Below the pieces are notes generated by a model. The model was not told where the DNA came from. It made no database searches and was given only the letters and a program-made list of their open reading frames with translations. A stretch of 64,000 nt of DNA, taken from contig JAFMOC010000007.1 in assembly GCA_019802505.1 (NCBI GenBank), positions 3,443,001 through 3,507,000 on the forward strand. Reading direction: 5' to 3'. Below, piece after piece: positions 48,358-61,436 of the stretch (positions are counted from its first letter, which is position 1; every line of letters begins with the position of its first letter). Source of the stretch: Corydoras sp. C115. Taxonomy: Eukaryota > Chordata > Actinopteri > Siluriformes > Callichthyidae. The position numbers and the translations under genes were made by a program.

Positions 48358-48499
48358 TAAGTCTCATTGTACCTGCTGTAAGCAGATAACCCACTGCCAG
48401 CCGTGACTCTCGTTAATGGGGTGTGATTACTGAGGGCCCTTGGCTTTTGTCATGGCTGACAGTGGGTTATCTGCTTACTGCAGGTCTAATGAGACTTAA
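48358..48499. repeat. 45-bp inverted repeat (stem-loop)
   Basis: The arms 48358-48402 and 48454-48499 are near-perfect inverted copies around GTAAGCAGATAACCCACTG, with a 51-nt spacer. Transcribed, it would fold into a long hairpin. It could be a foldback MITE; no target duplication is clear. Confidence 0.85.
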
Positions 48500-48665
48500 T
48501 ACGCTCTGCCTGGACGGACAAGTGAAGTGGGGTTGCACAGGTATGGCTCTCCTTTCCCCCTCATGTACAGCAGGGGGCATGGTTGGATATAAAAACAATG
48601 GTATAGTGATATGGCCAATACGGCTCTAAAAGGTTTCAGATTTGTGATAACATTTTCATATATTA

Positions 48666-49359
48666 TCCATCCATCCATTATCTTCCTTTGTCCTCTACTA
48701 GGGTCGCATGCCCATCCAGGGGAGAACGTTTCGGCCGCTGGGCAGATACACCCAGGACAGGGCACCAATCTATTGCTGGGCACACACTCACTCACACAGA
48801 AACACTCTATATGGGGTAATTTGGAGAATTAAATTGACCTTGAGGGCGGCACGGTGGCTTAGTGGTTAGCACGTTCGCCTCTCAGCGCTAGGGATTCCCG
48901 GTTCGAATCCCCATCTGGGTGGAGTTTCCATGTTCTCCCCGTGTCTGCGTGGGTTTCCTCCGGGTTCTCTGGTTTCCTCCCACAGTCCAAAAACATGGAT
49001 CAAGTCAATTGAATTCTCAAAAATTGCCTATATAGAGTGTGTCTGTGTGAGTGAGTGTGTGCCCAGCGATGGATTGGCGCCCTGTTGAGGGTCTGTCTGC
49101 CCAGCGCCCGAGACCTTCTCCCCTGGATGGGCATGGGGAACCACACCGCGACCCTACTAGAGGATAAAGCAGGAGATAATGAATGAATGAAATTGACCGT
49201 GATCCATGTTTTTGGACTGTGGTAGGAAACTGGAAGAAAACGGAGAAACCTACACAGACACAGAGAGAACATGGAAACTCCACCCAGATTGAGATTCGTA
49301 CTGGGAATCTATAGCGCTGAGAGTTGAACATGCTAACCACTAAGCCACCGTGCCGCCCT
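48666..49359 (-). mobile_element. SINE copy 17, split by SINE copy 18
   Basis: The minus-strand SINE occupies 48666-48843 and resumes at 49190-49359. The interrupting plus-strand copy lies exactly between a 13-bp duplication of the host sequence (AAATTGACCTTGA at 48831-48843, AAATTGACCGTGA at 49190-49202). Confidence 0.88.
48844..49189 (+). mobile_element. SINE copy 18, full length, best family representative
   Basis: A complete element: head GGGCGGCACGGTGGCTTAGT with pol III A-box-like TGGCTTAGTGG and B box GGTTCGAATCC, then a conserved body (GTTTCCTCCCACAGTCC, GCCCAGCGATGGATTGGCG), then the tail GATAATGAATGAATGA. The two-box head marks it as tRNA-derived. It resembles the abundant fish SINE families; I do not assert a database name. 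Confidence 0.9.
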
Positions 49360-49570
49360 TTCATATATTATATAAAGTCTAATATAAAATCTGAGTCTGT
49401 AGCTCAGAATTATTTAGCATGCACTTTCACTTGGAGTGTCAGTCATAGGATGTTCTGTATATTGTACATGGCACAGTCACTGAATGATGCAACCATTTTA
49501 TATACCCAAGCTTGGGACCTGCACTAAAAGTACACTGATGCATACAACCTTAATAGCTATTACAATTACA

Positions 49571-50022
49571 CATCAGGGGCTTTAGCCCAGATTCCTTATT
49601 CCCCCTCTGTCCTTTTAAAAAGTGCACTTTGATGAGTGCATTTATCCATTTTTCAAACTGTTGTTACATTCATTTAGTTTGATTATTTAGTAGTTATATT
49701 TGATAAAATAACATGAAATATGTCTGTCAGCAGTGGATAGCACATTCAGTTCTAATAAATTATGGTTTTGGCTGAAATTTTTGAATAAACAAACCTGAGC
49801 TTCGGTAAAAAAATCCGTTTTACGAATCAGTTGCGGATGAGACAGTTTTAACAAGGTTTTGCTTTGAAATACCGTAACTCTGTGACAGTTTGCGCCTTCA
49901 GAAAAATTCTGACGATTTATGAAAGCTGAATACTGCTCTTTACAGCCAACATACAGTTATTACGGTAACTTTACTCCCAGTACTGGCGAAAAAAATCTGT
50001 CTCCCTCACACAAACTCCCTCC

Positions 50023-50083
<61 letters not shown>

Positions 50084-50260
50084 TTGATACACTTTATTGA
50101 GGTTTTTTTTCAGTTTAGAAGCACAAACAGCTGACGGTGACTCCATCCTTCGTCCCGCTGCTGGAGGAGAGGCTGCAGAGAAAGCTGCTCTCATTTGATC
50201 CGGGGCTACTGACAAAACATCCGGGGCAATAACCCCAAAACCCAGGTCTAACGATGCCCA
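49571..50260. repeat. second copy of the hAT-type repeat, uninterrupted
   Basis: Closely matches the outer hAT element at 45080-46803 in the same orientation, without the nested insertion. It lacks the first ~25 bp, and its right end (TAACGATGCCCATC) has lost the terminal inverted repeat. Contains (CT)n(CA)n at 50021-50080. Confidence 0.85.
50021..50080. repeat. (CT)n(CA)n microsatellite
   Basis: Compound dinucleotide array inside the repeat at 49571-50260, aligned with the (CA)n next to the nested insertion in the other copy. Confidence 0.9.
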
Positions 50261-50514
50261 TCAACATGGTTTTAGATGTGTGAAAATCCACACCTTCAGA
50301 GAAAGGTCATCCAACTCTACACAGAAAGGACCTGTGTTCATTCCACCCTAATTATCAAGCCACTACTGCCCAGTATTAAACTTTAAAATAACTTATATTT
50401 ATAATAATTCAGTGTCTAGAATGATTGCAATTGTTATACATAAAATGCATAAAAAGAACCATAGACATAAAAAGATACATAAAAAGAACCATAGACTTGT
50501 AGACATAGAACGTG

Positions 50515-51597
50515 TTTATTAAGAAAAATATACATGAAGGCCATTAATTCAAACACAGCAATTGAATTGTACATCATCAAATGTATCTATTTCATAAAAA
50601 ATTGTTGCTAATCCAATTAGTGTGAGTACGTAGATCTTTTTTTAGTAACAATCATTTACCAAATCATGATCCATATTATGAGTACATAGTAAAAAAAATC
50701 TGGACCATTTTATTATACATATTTATTTCATAGTTTATTATGTACATATAATTTTTGACAGTAAGTTCTGCAAAATGCATAAATAAAAACTCTGTAAATT
50801 ACAATTGAATTCAATTTAACCTTAGATTACAATTATGTCTTATGAGGCTTGTTTATAACTTTTAAACATTCTGGCAAAGCAGCTTGGTAACAGTTGCACT
50901 CACTGATTTCCTTTGAGGTATCCCTGGCTTTTTATCCCGAACACTGCCAGATCATAACAGTAACAACCTATGAGGACATTGCTTTGCAGTCCTGCAGGGA
51001 TTGCTGCAAAGAGCATTGTGTATATTCAATCTTTTCACCAAAAAAAAAACATTATTTGGGCTGATAATTTCACAAACTGTACTTTGGTGTCATATACTGT
51101 TGATGCGACCAGTCCCTCACTGAGCCTTGGTTCTCCCAATGTTTTTTCCAACAATGCAGGGAGGTTTTCTCTTCTACTGTCACTTCGACTTGGTATTTCA
51201 GACTTAGAACACTGTAAAGCTGCTTTGAGACAATGTACTATTGTTTGCGCAACAATATCGTTTAATATAAATAAATAAACCTGAACAACCTGCAGCTCTC
51301 CATTAATCAAGCATTTATGGCAGTGGCAAGATGGAAGCTAATACCAAGTAAAACAAAATATGACAGCTTAAACAAAGTTTGATAAACAGCCCCATACATG
51401 TCCATGTGCCCTGCTGACAATGTTGCAGTGAATCCATAAACATTATAGCCAACTAATATTTACATTATGCCTCTGTATAAGGATATTTTGATACACAACA
51501 CAACATTTAGTAGTGTATCAAGTGCCTGCAGTCAGCTCTGTAAAACATAGTCACTATGGGTTAACAGCCATTTGGCGTGCTTTGCAATTTTAAAATG
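50515..51597 (-). other. mertk: probable mertk 3' UTR
   Basis: AT-rich sequence after the mertk stop. A minus-strand AATAAA at 50520-50515 is the best candidate poly(A) signal, giving a 3' UTR of about 1.1 kb. Inferred. Confidence 0.45.
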
Positions 51598-52242
51598 TCA
51601 CTTCAGAATTGAGTCAGTTATGTCTCCAGTAGAATAATCTGTGTCCTGATGCATGGCCAAAAGTGGAGTATTTACAGCAAAGTTCTGGCTCACATCTCCA
51701 GCATCTTCAGAGGGGACAACAACAACATAGCGATCAAGCTCATCCAGACTTGGACTCTCATGGACATCCACTCTTATAATGGAGGTATCTGTGGTATGTT
51801 GACTGGAAAAGGGTGGGGAAGTAAGGACAGGGCTCTCCACTGGCATCTGCACCCGCTGCTCTTCTTCTTGAGGCATAGAAGTGTTTATGTATATGATGTC
51901 CTTTCCACTGGAAAGCCTATCAGACAATTTCTCCAGCATGTCCCTCAATTGTGTAAAGTCAGGTCGGTCCACTGGTTCAGGGTGCCAGCAACGAAACATA
52001 ATGTTATATCTGCCAAACAATTACATATTTAATTGTCTTAACAATGATCTGTTGTTTTTCTGCTTAAGACCGAAAGCAAGAAAATCTTACTGTACTAATT
52101 CAGTGTTGTATTGTATCCAGTTACACATTAAGGCAACATTTAATCAGTGGTCTAGGCAACAAGGCAACAAGACTGGGCAACAAAAAAAGTAAAGTTATAC
52201 TGATGCAAATTTTCTCTCCATTTCAGCTTTTGGTTTAAATAA

Positions 52243-52274
<32 letters not shown>

Positions 52275-54131
52275 GACAATATCTTTTGAAAGATGATATA
52301 TAATTTATTGCCTGGACAATTAATATGGAAGTGTGACAGATAACTGTGGCAGGGGTGTAAAAAAATGCTCGACACTGGGAGGGGGAAGGCGAAACTATAA
52401 GACATATAGTATGGAGAGAGTATGGAGAGACATGAACGTGGCGGTATGGCAAAATGCTTTTGTGTTTGAAAAGCCTGTTACTTAATAAAGTCTTCTACAG
52501 TGATAAATCCTCATTGTCTTCCCCCATGTGATGAGAACTTTTATAGTAAGTAACATTTTTCTATTATGTTCTTGTATTATGTTCTCTTAAGTCCAAACAG
52601 AAGTGGTTTTCTGGCTTAGTTCTTAGTTTAAGATGATCATGGTAAAAAAAAAAAAGTTTTAGAAAACCCTGGTTGTGATGTTAAGGATTTCATTCATTCA
52701 TTATCTTCCGTTTTATCTTATATTAGGGTCGCGGGGGTGTTCCCCATGCCCATCCAGAGGAAAACGTTTCGGGCGCTGGGCAGATACACCCAGGGCAGGG
52801 CGGCAATCTATCGCTGGGCACACACTCACACACACAGACAAACTCTACATGGGGCAATTTGGAGAACTCAATTGACTTGATCCATGTTTTTGAACATGGA
52901 AACTCCACCCAGATGGGGATTCGAACCGGGAATTCCTAGTGCTGAGAGGCGAACGTGCTAACCACTAAGCCACCTTGCCACCGGTAAGGATTTAGGAAAG
53001 GATATTAAATGAATTCTGATTCATGACGGTCACATTTTTACAGGTGTTATTGCATAAATTGATGGTATACTACTACTCCAGATTCTGAGAAACTGTCCTG
53101 TAGGGCTTGTGGAGTCAAACAGGGGTTTTTCCAGAAAAATAAAAGCGGCTCTTTAGGACCAATTGCCATGTCTCAATTAATAAATAGAAATAGCAACATT
53201 AAATTTATTTTCTGCTTTGCTGGTGTCACTTTCCAACCAATAACTATGAACAAGCTATACAAAATTTTAACATATTAAAGTCTGGTACCTTGGAAAAGGT
53301 TAGGGCAGTGCTAATGTAATTCTGAAAAAGACAAGACAAAAAAAACACTCACAGTTCATCCAAACAGTCACTTGGTTGTGTTAATCTGTGACCTTCCAAA
53401 AGGTAGTCATAAATCTCATGGTTCTGGACTCCAGGGTATGGAGTCATACCTCGAGTTGCTATCTCCCACATGGTTACGCCAAATGCCCACTAAAGAAGAA
53501 ACAATGAAATGATTATTTGTAAATATATATTTTACTAATATTAACTAATTATTATTAATTAGTAATATTTACTAATATTGTTTAGAATGTTATCAGAATT
53601 TTCTCATTTGTAAGTCGCTTTGGATAAAATCGTCTGCTAAATGACTAAATGTAAATGTAATGTTTTACTGGCCTTCCTCCAGGATGTGTTACCATTAACT
53701 AAGTTGTGCACTTCTGACACTACAAATACTTGGTCTAGTGTGTAAAACAAATGTCAGTTAAGCATTTTCCAAATTTTAAAGTAAGATAAAATAACATTTT
53801 CTTCTTACTTACCACATCACTTTTAATTGTGAAAACTCGATCTGCCAGACTCTCCACTGCAATCCACTTTACAGGCATCTTGGCTATTCTGCCCTGTCTG
53901 TAATAATCTCCACTGTAAATCTTCTTTGACAGGCCAAAGTCTGCCACACACACCGTCATATCATCACGTAACCTAGCACAACAAAAATGACTGAGTTGGC
54001 CATCTTACTTTTATTATAGAATAATGTAAGCCTGTGTTCAAATGTAATATAATAATGCTAATAATAGACAATATTTAATAGACAATAAATAATAGACACA
54101 TTTAAAATGACTCGAATGTGAAAAATGTAAA

Positions 54132-54178
<47 letters not shown>

Positions 54179-56609
54179 AACAATTTTAATGGGTTTTATA
54201 TAACAAATGTTAATGAACTACACAACATGTATATATACAACCTGTAGTAAGTTAAATACTGTAATTGGGATATATCTGCTCAAATCAGAATGAAATGAAA
54301 GAGGAATAAATACATATGTAATTCAATTGTGCTTTTTAAATGAAAATTATTTCAGAAAATTAAGAAAATTATGAGTTCATGGTGACTAACTTTTGTAGTA
54401 TTATTATATTACTCCATATAAGTCTACTTAAATTCAACTTAAATATATGCAGTATAAAAAGAAAGTGACAGTGACATTATATTTTAAACATATAGTTTTT
54501 TTTGCCTTTTGTTCAGTAAATTAGTTATATTCAAAAGCTTTTCCTGCTTTGTAGACATCAGCCAGACAACACAGTGACATACCTCATGATTTAATATTAT
54601 TATTCGTACATTTACATTTTTACTTTAAACTAGCAACACATTAAAAATGCACTAAATTTAATATATTAGCATGAATCCTGGCAATGTACTTACATGCAAT
54701 TACGTGCTGCAAGATCACGATGTAGGAAATTCCTACTGCTGAGATATTCCATTCCTGTTGCAATATCGATCATGAATTTCACAAGAGTTTCTGCTGGTAA
54801 ATACTAAAGCATAGCATATATAGAATTACACACAAATACCTTCATTTACCTTATAAATAAAACTTGAAAACTAAAAATTAATCTTGAAAAATAAAAACTA
54901 AATAATAACTTACCAATGAACAGTCTGTAATTCGAGAGCAAAGGAGAAAGCTATGTAGGTCTCCATACTTCATGAATGGAAGGATAACCATTGGCCTGGG
55001 GAAATGACATTGACTGACCTCTAAACAAACACCTGTCACATAGACCAAAAAACCCACACTACAGTAAATTGTGATTGTTCATTATTATTAAACACTACAT
55101 ACTGTGGAGGAAATAAGTAATTGATCCCCCACTGATTTTAAATGAAACTGAAATAATTTGAGAGTCTATGATTTTTATAATAGCTTCAATTTAAAGAGTG
55201 AGATATGGAATATCAAAAAGAAAATCTAATAATATTTTTTAAATAAATAAAGAAAAAATAATTTGCTTTTGATTTAGAAAAATAAGTATTTGATTCCTCT
55301 AAAAACCATTACTAATTTTGACTCCCACAGACCACAGACACTTGTCCCAAATTGTTACCTGTATAATAGGTCACCTGCCTACAGACTCAGAGACAATCCA
55401 ACATCTCCAAAATGGGCAAGACTAAAGAGCTGTCTAAAGATGTCTGGGACAAAATTGTTGACTTACACAATGCTGGAATGGGCTACAAAGCCATAAGAAA
55501 GAAGCTGGATGAGAAGTTGACAACTGTTGGTACAATTATTCAGAAGTGGAAGAAGTACATTACTGTCAATCTACCTAGGTCTTGATCTCCATGCAAGATA
55601 TGACCTTGTGGAGTCTCATTGATCATGAGAATCAATTAGATCAATTCAGAATCAATTAGATCATGTCGACAAGACATGTTTGGAGAAACAAAAATACAGA
55701 ATATGACCCTAAGAACACCATTCCCACAGTCAAGCATAGTGGTGGAAGTAATTTGTTTTGGGGGTGTTTTTCTTCTAAGGGCACAGGCCAACTTCACCAT
55801 ATTGATGGAAAGATGAATTTGGAATCTGGAAGAATTTGGAAGAAGTGGTCTATAATTACTCCTGAAGGGTGTGCAATCTTTATAAAAACTACAAGACATC
55901 TGACTGCTGTACTTTCCAACAAGGGTTTTGCCACCAAGTATTAAATGATGTTTTACTATGGGGTTAAATACTTATTTCCTTCAATGAAATACAAATAAAT
56001 TTTTATTTCTCATTTTATGTAATTTTATCAGTTTTCCCTTTGATATTCTATGTGTCACTGTTAAAATAAAGCTGGCATAAAATTATGAGACGTTTCATTA
56101 ATTCAGTGTTAAAACCTTTAAAGTCAGATGGGGATCAAATACAGTTGTCTCCACTGTATCACACTTAATGCAATTATAAACCTGTCGTACTCCCTATAAT
56201 TTTATAATCATCACAATTTACAATTAAAAGCAAAGGAGTTTCCTGTTACATGACATATTTACATATTACATTTAGTCATTTAGCAGATGCTTTTGTCCAA
56301 AGACTTACAAATGAGAAAACACCACAAGTCAGTATATACACTTTTATACATAAAGTTTATGAACCTTTTAGAATTTCTGTTTCATCACACAGTACCAGTT
56401 AAAAGGACCAACAAAAGGATAATTTTTTCCAATTACAGAAGAGGTATAATTTGGATGGTGGTTAATTGTCAGTTCTGCAGTGACACTGATGCGGGGGGGG
56501 GGGGGGGGGGTTGTGTCTCTGGCATCAGTATAAAATAATCAGTTTATGGGTATAATGTGTATGTGTGTATAATGTGTAACTATATGTGTATGTGTGTATA
56601 ATGTGTAAC

Positions 56610-56681
<72 letters not shown>

Positions 56682-59600
56682 AGATATTGTGAAAAAAAAA
56701 ATTCTCAGCTTTTATTTACATTTAACAAAAACTGGCATGTCCAAAATTATTCATTGATGACCTGCTGCTTTTTGCATGTCTCCAAATCAAAGTTGGAGGG
56801 TCTCCTTGCCATCACCCTGATCTTTAGCACAGATTCTCAATTGGATTCAAGTCAGGACTCTGGCTGGGCCACTGCAAAACGTTAATGTTTTTTCTTCACC
56901 ACTTTTGCTGTGTGTTTTGGGTCGTTGTCGTGCTGAAATGTCCACTGGTTCCCAAGGCCAAGTTTTTCTGTAGACTGCCTGATGTTGTTTTTGAGAATCT
57001 TAATGTATTGCTCTTTTTTTCATGGTGCCATTTACTGCAATCAAGTTCCCTGGTCCATTGGCAGAAAAACACCCCCAAAACATTAGGTTCCCACCACCAT
57101 GTTTGACAGTGGGGATGGTGTTCTTAGGGTTGAAGGCTTGGTTCTCCTTTTTTATGCCAAATGAAGGACACATCAGTGTGGCCAAACAATAAAATTTTTG
57201 TTTCATCTGACCATAGAAAAGAAGACCACAAGTCTTCTTCTTTGTCCAGATGAGCATTTGCAAAGGTCAAGCAGGCTTTTGTGTGGCTTTTCTGAAGAAG
57301 TGGCGTCCTCCTTGGTCTGCATCCGTGGAACCCAGCAGTGTGCAGTGTCTGTTGGACTGTCTGTCTTGAGATGTTGCCACCAGCAGAGCCCAGATTCACC
57401 AGGATGGCCTTGGTGGTGATCCTTGGATTTTTCTTCACCTCTCTCACTATCCTCCTGGCCTGCACAGGTGTCACTTTTAGCTTCCGACCACATCTTCTGA
57501 GATTTTCCACAGTGCGGAACTTCTTGTATTTTTTTAATAATCCTTTACATTGTAGCCACTGGAACTTGAAAACATTTTGATATGGCCTTATAGCCCTTTC
57601 CTGACTTGTGAGCGGCCACAATGCACAGCCGCAGGTCCTTAGTGAACTCCTTTGTCTTAGCCATCACTGTCCACAAACCTGCAAAACTGCAGAGAGCAGC
57701 TGTTTTTCACCTGTTGAGTTGATTAAAACAGCTGTTCCCAATGAATCAGGGTAATTAGGATGCTTTAAAACAGCAAAGGATATGATTAATTTTGGACATG
57801 CCACCTATTGTTCAAATGTTAATAAAAGCTGAAAAATATTTTTTTCCACAATGATGCCTCTTGTACATCATCGCATTAATCATTATATTATAATGGTATT
57901 AAAATATTAACAGTTACTGGGTGTTTGCAGAACAGCAGTTTTATGCCTTCATTTTAGACAGGCACAATGTGCTCCTTTAGTGGTTCATTCAGTCACAATT
58001 TCAATTCTTGCGAAAAAGACAAGGTGGGGAGAATCTACTGATTAAAACCTAATTAATTAAAGATCAACACTGATAACACTAGTGGGTATTATTTAACTAA
58101 CTTGTGTTGTTCTCTGATTTACTTCAAGGAATAGTTAGGAATAGTTAGCAGCAGTAAGGGTTCTATTTATTACCATGAGCTCCACATAGAAATGTTTTAA
58201 TTAGATTTAGTTGGTTCTTCATATTGATGGTAAATGTGTGTGTATATATATATGGTGCATCCGGAAAGTATTCACAGCGCTTCACTTTTTCCACATTTTC
58301 TTACGTTACAGCCTTATTCCAAATTGTATTACAATTAATTAAAAAATTGTATTACAATTAATAAAAAAAAATTCTACACAAAATACCCCATTATGACCAT
58401 GTGAAAAAAGTTTTCTTGAGAATTTTGAAAATTTATTAAAAATAAAAAACTAAGAAATCACATTTACATAAGTAAATTCCACTGATCATCCTTGAGATGT
58501 TTCTACAGCTTAAATGGAGTCCACCTGTGGTAAATCCAGTTGATTGGACATGATTTGGAAAGGCACACACCTGTCTATATAAGGTCCCACAGTTGACTGC
58601 ATGTCAGAGGGCAAACACGAAGCATGAAGTTGTCTGTAGACCTCCGAGACAATATTGTCTTGAGGCACAAATCTGGGGAAGGATACAGAAATATTTCTGC
58701 TGCTTTGAAGGTCCCAATGAGCACAGTGGCCTCCATCATTCGTAAATGGAAGAAGTTTGGAACCACCAGGACTCTTCCTAGAGCTGGCCGGCCATCTAAA
58801 TTGAGCGATCGGGGGAGAAGGGCCTTGGTCAGGGAGGTGACCAAGAACCCGATGATTACTCTGTCAGAGCTCCAGCGTTCCTCCGTGGAGAGAGGAGAAC
58901 CTTGCAGAGGGGGACAACCATCTCTGCAGCAATCCACCAATCAGGCCTGTATGGCAGAGTGGCCAGGCAAAAGCCACTGCTTAGTAAACGGCACAAGGCA
59001 GCCCTTTTGGAATTTGCCAAAAGGCACCTGAAGGACTCTCAGACCATGAGAAACAAAATTCTCTGGTCTGATGAGACAAAGATTGAACTATTTGCTGTAA
59101 ATGCCAGGCGTCATATTTGGAGGAAACCAGGCACTGCTCATCACGAGGCCAATACCATCCCTACAGTCAAGCATGGTTGTGGCAGCATCATGCTATGGGG
59201 ATGTTTTTCAGCAGCAGGAAATGCAGCAATGTACAGAGACATCCTGGATGAAAACTTGCTCCAGAGCGCTCTTGACCTCAGGCTGGGGCGACGGTTTCTT
59301 TTTTCAGCAGGACAACGACCCGAAGCACACAGCCAAGATCTCAAAAGAGTGGCTTCAGGACCACTCTGTGAATGTTCTGGAGTGGCCCAGCCATAGCCCA
59401 GACTTGAATCCGATTGAACATCTCTGGAGAGATCTGAAAATGGCTGTGCACAGACGTCTCCCATCCAACCTGATGGAGCTTCAAAGGTACTGCAAAGAAG
59501 AATGGGCAAAACTGCCTAAATATAGGTGTGCTAAGCTTGTGGCATCATATTCAAAAAGACTTTAGGCTGTAGTTGCTGCCAAAGGTGGTTCTACAAAGTA

Positions 59601-59820
59601 TTAAGCAAAGGCTGTGAATACTTATGTAAATATGATTTCTTTGTTTTTTAATTTTAATAAATTTTCAAAACTCTCCAGTAAACTTTTTTCACATGGTCAT
59701 AATGGGGTATTTTGTGTAGAATTTTGAGGAAAGAGATTAATTTAATAGAATTTGAAATAAGGCTGTAACGTAACAAAATGTAGAAAAAGTGAAACGCTGT
59801 GAATACTTTCCGGATGCACT

Positions 59821-59890
<70 letters not shown>

Positions 59891-61394
59891 TTCATTCATT
59901 ATCTTCCGCTTTATCCTATATTAGGGTCGCAGTGGGGTTCCCATGCCCATGCCCATCCAGGGGAGAATGTTTCGAGCGCTGGGCAGATACACCCAGGACA
60001 GGGCGCCAATCTATCACTGGGCACACACTCACTCACACAGACACGCACGCATACACACTCTATATGGGGCAATTTGGAGAATTCAATTGACTTGATCCAT
60101 GTTTTTGGACTGTGGGAGGAAACCGGAGAACCCGGATATATATATAAAACTGTTAATTGTAATAAAAATGCTTATTTCCAAAATGATCTGTTTTGTCAAA
60201 AGTCATAAACATATTAGATGTCTTACCCAATAGCCTCATAACATTAGGATGATTAAATTCCTTCATGTAGGCAGCTTCATTAAGAAACTCATCAATTTCT
60301 CTTTGTGAGGAACTGTCCACTGAAATCAGAACATTTTTTATTTTAATATAAACATATTTTTCACATTTATTCACTTTTCATTATTTATTCACATTATTTG
60401 AAACTAAATATTATTTAACTGATATTTTTTTGTCTGTTTCTTATTTGTTACTTAATTTTATTTGTTAATTACAACGTACATATTGATGTCTGCAAAACAC
60501 TTTGAGAAACACAGTATTTGGACTCAGCTCGGTCAGCTCACAAAGTTTCCCCTCACAAACTCCTCGGTGTATGTTCTTTATGTACTCTTAATGACCACTC
60601 ATGTGACTAGTTAAACTGTGGAACCGTCCAGAATACTGTTCTTTGATTATTTTGCCTTTCATTCAGTTAAATGCTGAGAATATTTCAGGCATAAGCTTCT
60701 AAACTTGTTTATATTAAATATAAAATATTTTATAATTTTTTTTATATATATTAAAAATTAATAGAATTTGGCTAAAACGCTGAAATATTTGTCTTTTTAC
60801 TGTAAAATAAAAGTTAGGGAGCAGATTTGAGTTTATTGTATTTTAGAAAGTCTCCCTACTTATCAATTTTTTTTCTAAAACACACACACAAACACACATG
60901 AATGTGCATGCAATATAAGGCAAAAAATATATATATACAGTATTGCACATGTCTGACAGATCAAAATTTTACGATTTACATTTCATCGTCTTCACGGCCA
61001 CTTTTTCACTTGTTCCATCAGGCCACTTCAAGTGGCCTTCCATTACAGAACCAAACTCCCCTGTAAAAAGACAAGGATAACCAGAACTTTAGGGCAAATA
61101 TAGATACTGTGGTGGTACATATAATAGTCCAAATTTACTTTGTTTAAATTAAGAGTAGACTTATTCTCACCTTCACCAAGAACTTTTCCAATGGAAAGCA
61201 AGTTTCGTTCAACCATCACATCATTAAGTTTAGCTTGAAGTTCATTGCTGACTCTGAAATTTGTGACTAGGCAATGAAATAATATTATATGAGGGTGAAA
61301 CACTGCTACATTGGTTGTGATGTTTAGTTGACAACAAATGGATATGATTTATTTATTCCTTGTCCTAGTCGACCCATATGAAACTGTGTGTGTG

Positions 61395-61436
<42 letters not shown>

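Larger units (their letters stand above)
55033..60226 (-). other. mertk: large mertk intron, filled by transposons
   Basis: A 5.2-kb intron splitting the kinase N-lobe (after MRLLG). It holds three distinct Tc1-like elements (55103-56160, 56679-57867, 58254-59820), one SINE (59887-60136), a poly(G) and two long (TA)n arrays. Little unique sequence remains. Confidence 0.85.

Noticed and set aside
48844..48920. tRNA genes suggested by A- and B-box motifs (also 47008-47080)
   Set aside because: The tRNA-like heads are followed by conserved SINE bodies and tails and recur many times; no proper anticodon stem or mature tRNA ends are seen.
51035..51310. Frames in 50.97-51.31 kb as an extra mertk exon
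   Set aside because: They lie beyond the mertk stop, lack supporting splice sites in phase and show no kinase or tail similarity; treated as 3' UTR.
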